From Phaeodactylibacter sp. (lineage in GTDB: Bacteria; Bacteroidota; Bacteroidia; Chitinophagales; Saprospiraceae), in contig NZ_JALEGS010000077.1 of assembly GCF_022763345.1 (NCBI RefSeq), positions 1 through 60,244 of the forward strand: a DNA stretch of 60,244 nucleotides, read 5' to 3'. Positions within the stretch are counted from its first letter, which is position 1. Every line of letters begins with the position of its first letter. Under the pieces are notes generated by a model that was given only the letters and a program-made list of their open reading frames with translations, ran no database searches and was not told the origin of the DNA. The position numbers and the translations under genes were made by a program. Of the stretch, positions 54,990 to 60,244 are shown piece by piece.

Positions 54990-57365
54990 ATGCGTAATTT
55001 GCAGCCTTGCTGCCCAAAACCGATTAAACACACGAGCACCTTGAAGCGACTGATATCCCTTTTTTCCCTGCTTTGCCTTACGCTCTGCCTATATGCACAG
55101 GAAACGGCAGTGCCTCCGCCACCCGAGATCATACTATCCCTTCCGGCTGGTTATTATCCGGAAGCCGTCTCCATTGACATACAGTGCCCGGGCGGGAAAG
55201 TCTATTTCACGCTTGACGGCTCAGCGCCAACCCAACGATCGGCCCGCTATCAAAACCCCATTGCGATAAAGGAAACCACTGTGCTTCGGCTCCTTGCCAC
55301 TTACGAGGACGGGCGCGAGGATTTACAGGAGGGGCATACCTACTTCATTGGAGAGCCGGAGACCAGCTTTGCCACTATCTCGATTGGCATAGACCCGCCT
55401 ACCCTTTTCCACCCTTTCTATGGGCTGTTCATGCTTGGTGCGAATGCGGTAGATACGCTATGGAAAAAACCGGGTGCTAACTTCTGGAGCAAACGGGAGA
55501 CTACCTGCAATCTGGAGATTTTTGAAAGCAACGGGCAGTGCGTATACCGTAGCCCTTCCGGCTTCAGGCTTTTTGGGGGCATGAGCCGCCTCTTTCCACA
55601 AAAATCCATAGCCCTCGTTGCCCGCGACGAGTACGGGGAGCACCGCATTGACCACGAAATCTTCGGGAAGCCTGGCAAGAAGAAGTTTAAGTTTTTGGTA
55701 CTCCGCAACTCGGGCAGCGATTTTGGCAAAAGCCACTTCCGGGATGCCCTCATGACCAGCCTGGTGGAAGACTGGGACCTGGAAACCCAGGACAACCGCC
55801 CCGCTCATGTTTACATTAACGGGCGGTACTGGGGCATCTACAACATTCGAGAAAAAATCAACCGCTACTTCATTGACAGCCACTTTGAAGAAGTGGAAAA
55901 CGACAGCGTAGACATCATGGAGCACCGCTACACGGTCAAAAGAGGCAGTACCCGGCATTACCGTGCGCTGCTCCGCTACCTGGAAAAACACGACCTGAGC
56001 GAGCCGGAGCATTTCAACTACGTAGCTGCTCAGATGGAAATTGACAACTTCCTGGACTACCAAATCGCCCAGATTTACTTCGACAATCAGGACGCAGGCG
56101 GTAACATCAGGTACTGGCGCCCCCAAACCGAACGAGGGCGCTGGCGGTGGATCCTATACGATACCGACTGGGGCTTTGGCCTGCACGAGCCCAGCGCCTA
56201 CGAGTTCAACAGCCTCGCTTTTCATACCAATCCTGATGGCCCTGCCTGGCCCAATCCGCCCTGGAGCACCTTCATTTTGCGCAAACTACTGGAAAATGAG
56301 GATTGCAGGCACCGTTTTGTCAACCGCTTTGCCGATCGCCTAAACACCTCTTTTGAACCTCAACGGGTGCTGGACCGAGTCAACTTCTTTTACGAGCGGC
56401 TGAAGCCCGAGATACCCCGGCACCTCGAACGGTGGAAGCTCAGCCGTACGGACTGGAATTTCCACGTCAATGTCATGCGCACCTTTGCGCAGGAACGCCC
56501 CCGATTCGTGCGCATGCACCTGATGGAATATTTTCAGACCGGGGCACAACGCAAGGTCTCTGTGGGCAGTACGAAAGGCGGCCAGGTCGTCCTCAATGAA
56601 AACCTGACCATCACTTCTGATACCCTGCTAGGCACCTACTTTGAGCGATTCCCCCTGTCGCTGCGCGTCGTCGCCCACCACGGCTATCGGTTTTCACACT
56701 GGGAAGGGGCAATCGCCGGGGACGGACGTCAGGAGCTGTCCCTTTCGCTGGCAGCAGGAGACACAGAGATTTACGCCGTCTTCGAGCCTTACATCCATCC
56801 TCTGGAAAGCAAGCTCGTCATCAACGAAATCTCTCCAAAAAGCGGGAATGCTGGCGATTGGCTGGAATTGTACAATGGTTCGAAAGAGCGGCTCAACCTG
56901 GCTAAGTGGACCTTAAGTGACCTTAAGCACAATACCTTCACCTTCCCTGCAGTCACGATTGAGCCTAATGATTACCTGGTCATTGCAGAAGATTCTGCGG
57001 ACTTCAGAGCTACGCACCCGGAAGCCTATAATGTTGTTGGCGGTTTGAACTTTGGGCTGAACAAACGGCAGGAATCCATTGCCCTGTATTCCATCCTTGG
57101 GGCTATGGTAGACAGTATCAGCTACGAGGCGCCTCCTGTAGATTCGGCATTCGTACTGAGCCTGCTGTTGCCGGACCTCAACAATTCGGACCCCCAAAAC
57201 TGGGCCTTCCGGCCAGGCACCGGCACGCCCAATGCCGCCAATCCATATTTTGTAGAAAGCCGGGTACGGGCTCAGCAAACCTTGTGGATGCAAGTTGGTT
57301 TGGCAGGAGGTGTGTTTATCTTAAGCCTTTTGTTATTGATTTTGCGGCAGCGCAGGATCCTATAA
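54990..57365 (+). CDS. CotH kinase-like protein with lamin-tail domain and C-terminal membrane anchor
   Basis: The 791-aa frame starts with an odd 17-residue leader; a TTG at 55041 would give a cleaner signal peptide (KRLISLFSLLCLTLCLYAQ). Order: a chitobiase C-terminal-like domain (about 45-110, VYFTLDGSAPT), a CotH kinase domain (about 190-520, with RLFGGMSR, INGRYWGIYNIREKINRYF and YDTDWGFG near 388-397), and a lamin-tail domain (about 610-750, LVINEISPKSG..GDWLELYNGS). A helix at about 765-785 followed by RQRRIL anchors it. CotH proteins phosphorylate spore-coat proteins in Bacillus; here surface protein modification is inferred. It overlaps the convergent sigma gene by 6 bases. Confidence 0.85.
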   Translation: MRNLQPCCPKPIKHTSTLKRLISLFSLLCLTLCLYAQETAVPPPPEIILSLPAGYYPEAVSIDIQCPGGKVYFTLDGSAPTQRSARYQNPIAIKETTVLRLLATYEDGREDLQEGHTYFIGEPETSFATISIGIDPPTLFHPFYGLFMLGANAVDTLWKKPGANFWSKRETTCNLEIFESNGQCVYRSPSGFRLFGGMSRLFPQKSIALVARDEYGEHRIDHEIFGKPGKKKFKFLVLRNSGSDFGKSHFRDALMTSLVEDWDLETQDNRPAHVYINGRYWGIYNIREKINRYFIDSHFEEVENDSVDIMEHRYTVKRGSTRHYRALLRYLEKHDLSEPEHFNYVAAQMEIDNFLDYQIAQIYFDNQDAGGNIRYWRPQTERGRWRWILYDTDWGFGLHEPSAYEFNSLAFHTNPDGPAWPNPPWSTFILRKLLENEDCRHRFVNRFADRLNTSFEPQRVLDRVNFFYERLKPEIPRHLERWKLSRTDWNFHVNVMRTFAQERPRFVRMHLMEYFQTGAQRKVSVGSTKGGQVVLNENLTITSDTLLGTYFERFPLSLRVVAHHGYRFSHWEGAIAGDGRQELSLSLAAGDTEIYAVFEPYIHPLESKLVINEISPKSGNAGDWLELYNGSKERLNLAKWTLSDLKHNTFTFPAVTIEPNDYLVIAEDSADFRATHPEAYNVVGGLNFGLNKRQESIALYSILGAMVDSISYEAPPVDSAFVLSLLLPDLNNSDPQNWAFRPGTGTPNAANPYFVESRVRAQQTLWMQVGLAGGVFILSLLLLILRQRRIL

Positions 57366-57920
57366 CCACCACAGGAGAAAAAGCAACCCGGTAAGTTTAC
57401 GCAGCGCTTTCAGGCCAGCTGAAGCTACATTTCTCACCGACTGGTAATTGATTTCCAGTACCTCGGCGATGGTATGGTAATCCATCTGCTGAAAATACTT
57501 GAGGTAGAGGACTTCCTGCTGCCGCTTGCTGAGCTGCTTCATCGCCTCTTTCAGCCGGGCGCTTCGCAGTTCCTGGCTTTCCGCTTCGATGATATCGGCA
57601 TCAATAGAGGTCACCGTTTCTTCTTCAAGACTTGTCTCGTCCAACTCACCGGTAATGCGGCGCAATCGGGTATTACGGCGGATAAGGTCACGGCGAAGGG
57701 CTACAAAAAGGTACCGTCGGATAGAGTCGGTGGCCCCTAACCCATCCCTGCGCCGCCACAGACCAATGAACAGGTCCTGAATGACATCCTCCACGAGCGC
57801 CTCGTCATCAATGATACGGCGCCCATAACGGAACAGGTCCACCACCTCCCGGCGGTAGATGGCCTCCAATGCGGACTTTTTGCCCTGTCGAAGGGCATCC
57901 CAAAGCTGCACGTCATTCAT
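57360..57920 (-). CDS. ECF sigma factor (FecI-like)
   Basis: The 186-aa protein has sigma region 2 (about 18-65, EDVIQDLFIGLWRRR) and region 4 (about 120-176, LSKRQQEVLYLKYFQQMDYHTIAEVL, then SVRNVASAGLKALRKL). It ends in a hydrophobic tail LLFLLWWL, often seen in Bacteroidota sigma factors. No anti-sigma gene and no TonB receptor lie nearby, so the FecI-FecR-SusC arrangement is absent. Its stop overlaps the CotH gene stop by 6 bases. Confidence 0.9.
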   Translation of the reverse strand: MNDVQLWDALRQGKKSALEAIYRREVVDLFRYGRRIIDDEALVEDVIQDLFIGLWRRRDGLGATDSIRRYLFVALRRDLIRRNTRLRRITGELDETSLEEETVTSIDADIIEAESQELRSARLKEAMKQLSKRQQEVLYLKYFQQMDYHTIAEVLEINYQSVRNVASAGLKALRKLTGLLFLLWWL

Positions 57921-58115
57921 ATGGGCTGTTATTTCTGCCTTAAAGATAGGGGTTAGACGGCAGAAGTTGTAGAGGGATTAATGGCGGGGCCTAAATCCCT
58001 TGTCAAAAATCCTCGGGCAGTGGGCAAAGCTTTCAGCTTTTGACCAAAACACCGCAAATAGGTTTTTAACAAAATTCTTCTATTTTCGTTAGCTGAACAA
58101 TCAACGCTTCTTGTC

Positions 58116-59693
58116 ATGACCCGAATTGCCTGCTACTGTTTTGGGATCTTATTGCTATCCGCACTTCTTCCTGCCTGTCAGCCTGCCACAGCCTCTGAAC
58201 CCAATCAGGATGAGGCCCTGGACCTCGAGGAAATAACCATTGCCGAGTTACAGGCAAAGTATGAATCCGGCCCGCTTTCCGCTGCCATAGTAGTGCAGTA
58301 CTACCTCGACCGAATCACTGCAATCGACCAATCTGGCCCGGTCCTGAATTCCGTCCTAAACATTAATCCCGATGCCCTGGACATTGCCCGCAGGTTGGAT
58401 GAGGAACGAGCCAACGGGCGGGTACGCGGTCCCCTGCACGGTATTCCGGTGCTACTCAAAGACAACATCGATACCGGCGACCAAATGCCGACCACTGCCG
58501 GCAGCCGGGCGCTGGAAGGGTCTGTTGCACCCGATGATGCGTTTATCGTCAAGCAATTGCGGGAAGCTGGGGCGATTATTCTCGGCAAGACCAATCTCAG
58601 CGAGTGGGCGAACTTCCGAAGCACACATTCGAGCAGCGGCTGGAGCGGGCTCGGTGGCCAAACACACAACCCCTATCGCCTCGACTGTAACCCCTGCGGG
58701 TCAAGTTCGGGCTCCGGAGTAGCAGTTGCTGCCAACCTTTGCGTGGTGGCGCTGGGTACGGAGACCAATGGCTCCATCGTATGCCCTTCCTCTGCCAACG
58801 GGATTGTGGGCATCAAACCTACGGTGGGGCTGCTGAGCCGTGATGGCATCATTCCCATTTCCTTTACGCAGGATACACCCGGGCCTATGGCGCGTACCGT
58901 CACAGATGCCGCTATCGCACTGGGCGTGATGACTGGCGTGGATGAGGCGGATGCCAAAACCACTGCAAGTGTAGGGCAGTTCAGAACCGACTACACGCCT
59001 TACCTCGACAATACAGCCCTGAAGGGTAAACGGATTGGCTACTACACCGCCCCCAAAGGCACTCACTACAAAGTGGACACCCTCATGGAAAGCGCCATGC
59101 AGACCCTGCGCGAACAAGGGGCAGAAGTGATTGCCATTGAGGACCGCCTGCCTTCCCAAACCGGCAGCCTGAGCTATCAGGTGATGCTCTATGAATTCAA
59201 AGACGGGCTCAATCAATACTTTGGCAGCCTGGGCCCCAATGCTCCGGTGAAATCAATTGAGGAACTCATCGCTTTCAATCAGGCCGACGAGGTGGAGCTC
59301 CGTCATTTCCATCAGGATATTTTGGAACAAGCCGCGCAAATGGGGCCGCTGGATAGCGATGATTACCGCAGTACCGTATCAGAAATGCAGCGCCTGGCCC
59401 GGGCTGAAGGTATTGATAAAATCATGGCCACCTACGAACTGGACGCCCTGATCGCCCCCACCGGTGCTCCGGCCTGGAAAACCGATCATGTCAATGGCGA
59501 CCACTATACCCTGGGCAGTTCCTCCCCTGCTGCGTGGGCAGGCTACCCCAACATCAGCGTACCTATGGGCTTTATCGAAGGGCTGCCGGTAGGCTTGTCT
59601 TTTTATGGAACTGCATGGAGCGAACCGGTGCTGATCGGGCTGGCGTATGATTTTGAGCAGGCGCGGGGGGCGCGGCGGGCGCCGGAGTTGTAG
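58116..59693 (+). CDS. Amidase-signature family lipoprotein
   Basis: The 525-aa protein starts with a lipoprotein signal (LLSALLPAC, Cys about 21). The amidase signature catalytic set is present: K115 in VLLKDNID, a Ser-rich GSSSGSG (about 195-201) and the nucleophile S220 in TETNGSIVCPSS, followed by NGIVGIKPT. It is a periplasmic or surface amidase that hydrolyses an amide, possibly from cell-wall or environmental substrates. It stands alone, with TATTTTCG in the upstream region as a weak promoter candidate. Confidence 0.92.
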   Translation: MTRIACYCFGILLLSALLPACQPATASEPNQDEALDLEEITIAELQAKYESGPLSAAIVVQYYLDRITAIDQSGPVLNSVLNINPDALDIARRLDEERANGRVRGPLHGIPVLLKDNIDTGDQMPTTAGSRALEGSVAPDDAFIVKQLREAGAIILGKTNLSEWANFRSTHSSSGWSGLGGQTHNPYRLDCNPCGSSSGSGVAVAANLCVVALGTETNGSIVCPSSANGIVGIKPTVGLLSRDGIIPISFTQDTPGPMARTVTDAAIALGVMTGVDEADAKTTASVGQFRTDYTPYLDNTALKGKRIGYYTAPKGTHYKVDTLMESAMQTLREQGAEVIAIEDRLPSQTGSLSYQVMLYEFKDGLNQYFGSLGPNAPVKSIEELIAFNQADEVELRHFHQDILEQAAQMGPLDSDDYRSTVSEMQRLARAEGIDKIMATYELDALIAPTGAPAWKTDHVNGDHYTLGSSSPAAWAGYPNISVPMGFIEGLPVGLSFYGTAWSEPVLIGLAYDFEQARGARRAPEL

Positions 59694-59735
59694 AGCGTCC
59701 TAATCTTTTTTAGTGCTTCCAAATTGATGCTCAAG

Positions 59736-60176
59736 TCATTCAACCCAGGGGTAGAGTTTTGCCTTAATGAGTAGATGTCTTTCTGTAATTCGCTCAGGTT
59801 GGTTCAATTTGAGAACTTTTATCGTTGCCGCACCAACTGGAGATTTCGCAATAAGCATACCTTCTCGATCCCATTCAAAGTGGTCCTTCCATTGATCTGC
59901 CCGAGGATGAAATAATCTTATCGGGTTTCTATCAGGCAGGAAGACAGTAGCGACATCTGACCCTTTGTAAAAATTACAAATAGCACACGAGTAAGCGAGG
60001 TTTTCCAAATCACTACCACCACCATGTTTAATTGGAATGATGTGATCTACTTCGAAACCGATAACTGAGAAGGCTTCATTTATCAAACAGTATTCACAGG
60101 AATCTTCCGCTCTATTCTTAACCTTAACCCTTGTACTTTTTGCAATATATACGCAATACGAAGTGGTTTGCGACAT
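59736..60176 (-). CDS. HNH endonuclease
   Basis: The 146-aa protein has a zinc-binding CxxC pair (C27-C30 in SCEYC and C64-C67 in SCAIC) around the HNH core: D44-H45 (FEVDHIIPI), H51 in KHGGGSDLENL with N59, and the following region with NFYKGS. This is the HNH fold of small DNA-cutting or -nicking enzymes. Its ATG (60174-60176) lies in the right end repeat, so the first codons are repeat-derived. The gene is more AT-rich than its neighbours. It may be part of a mobile element that spreads with the repeat; the window ends 68 bases further. Confidence 0.9.
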   Translation of the reverse strand: MSQTTSYCVYIAKSTRVKVKNRAEDSCEYCLINEAFSVIGFEVDHIIPIKHGGGSDLENLAYSCAICNFYKGSDVATVFLPDRNPIRLFHPRADQWKDHFEWDREGMLIAKSPVGAATIKVLKLNQPERITERHLLIKAKLYPWVE

Positions 60177-60244
60177 CGGAGCAAGCCACTTCCCAGCGTA
60201 AATGCTGACATTGAGTAGGTTTGCTGTGGCAAACCACTTAATCG
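60148..60244 (-). repeat. Right copy of contig-end repeat
   Basis: Read on the minus strand it matches positions 2-159 of the left end without the two palindromic inserts. It folds into the same hairpins, including GAAGTGGCTTGC-N9-GCAAACCACTTC (12-bp stem, one G-U). It contains the ATG and first codons of the HNH gene. Confidence 0.92.

Noticed and set aside
1..60244. The inverted terminal repeats could mean a linear plasmid or a large transposon
   Set aside because: The gene content is chromosomal and there are no replication, transposase or integrase genes. A contig broken at a genomic repeat is simpler.

Overview
The window looks like a piece of chromosome from a member of the Bacteroidota, most likely a Saprospiria/Lewinella-type marine or sludge bacterium. 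This is inferred from gene content, not from a marker gene. The clues are three secreted proteins with type IX secretion (T9SS) C-terminal sorting domains, giant HYR/DUF11 proteins, a choice-of-anchor-V protein, CotH plus lamin-tail proteins, FecI-like ECF sigma factors, and Bacteroidota-style promoters (TAnnTTTG at -7). No rRNA, tRNA, CRISPR array, phage or complete insertion sequence was seen. Both extreme ends carry the same repeat in inverted orientation, so the window is probably a whole contig that broke at a multi-copy repeat.

Layout. (1) 1-618: left copy of the end repeat, with two small palindromic insertions, then non-coding DNA with an orphan terminator. (2) 619-7138, minus strand: an ECF sigma factor and a TetR regulator, then a tripartite exporter (ABC half-transporter with a degenerate ATPase domain, HlyD-type adaptor, TolC-type outer-membrane protein). 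(3) 7385-25983, minus strand: two paralogous giant secreted proteins of 1833 and 4187 aa. They share a C-terminal module of HYR-like, dockerin-like, cohesin-like and T9SS sorting domains; the larger also has 13 tandem DUF11 repeats with a stereotyped acidic linker. (4) 25984-27365: a long non-coding stretch with a minus-strand terminator and several dyads. (5) 27366-40038, plus strand: a Wzx/Wzy-type exopolysaccharide operon: receiver protein, pseudo-receiver fused to a phosphoglycosyltransferase, half-length TolC-like protein, Wzc-like co-polymerase, flippase, polymerase, four glycosyltransferases and an acyltransferase. No Wza-type (OPX) exporter is present, so the half-TolC may be the outer-membrane exit. 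(6) 40004-44959: a cellulose-synthase-like glycosyltransferase with a lipoprotein glycosidase (minus) and another membrane glycosyltransferase (plus). (7) 45046-48147: a DUF6702 protein and an acyl-CoA thioesterase gene flanked by two AT-rich toxin-antitoxin modules; a 41-bp copy of the thioesterase 3' end lies on the far side of one module. (8) 48372-59693: a TMTC-like membrane protein with TPRs, a GH3/beta-lactamase fusion, a T9SS-exported CxxCH protein, a lysophospholipid acyltransferase, a membrane-anchored CotH/lamin-tail protein, an ECF sigma factor and an amidase lipoprotein. (9) 59736-60244: an HNH nuclease gene whose start codon lies inside the right copy of the end repeat.

The main theme is the cell envelope and extracellular matrix: polysaccharide synthesis and export, very large adhesin-like proteins that could cross-link, and wall and surface hydrolases. 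All functions are inferred from sequence motifs read by eye; no database search was possible.
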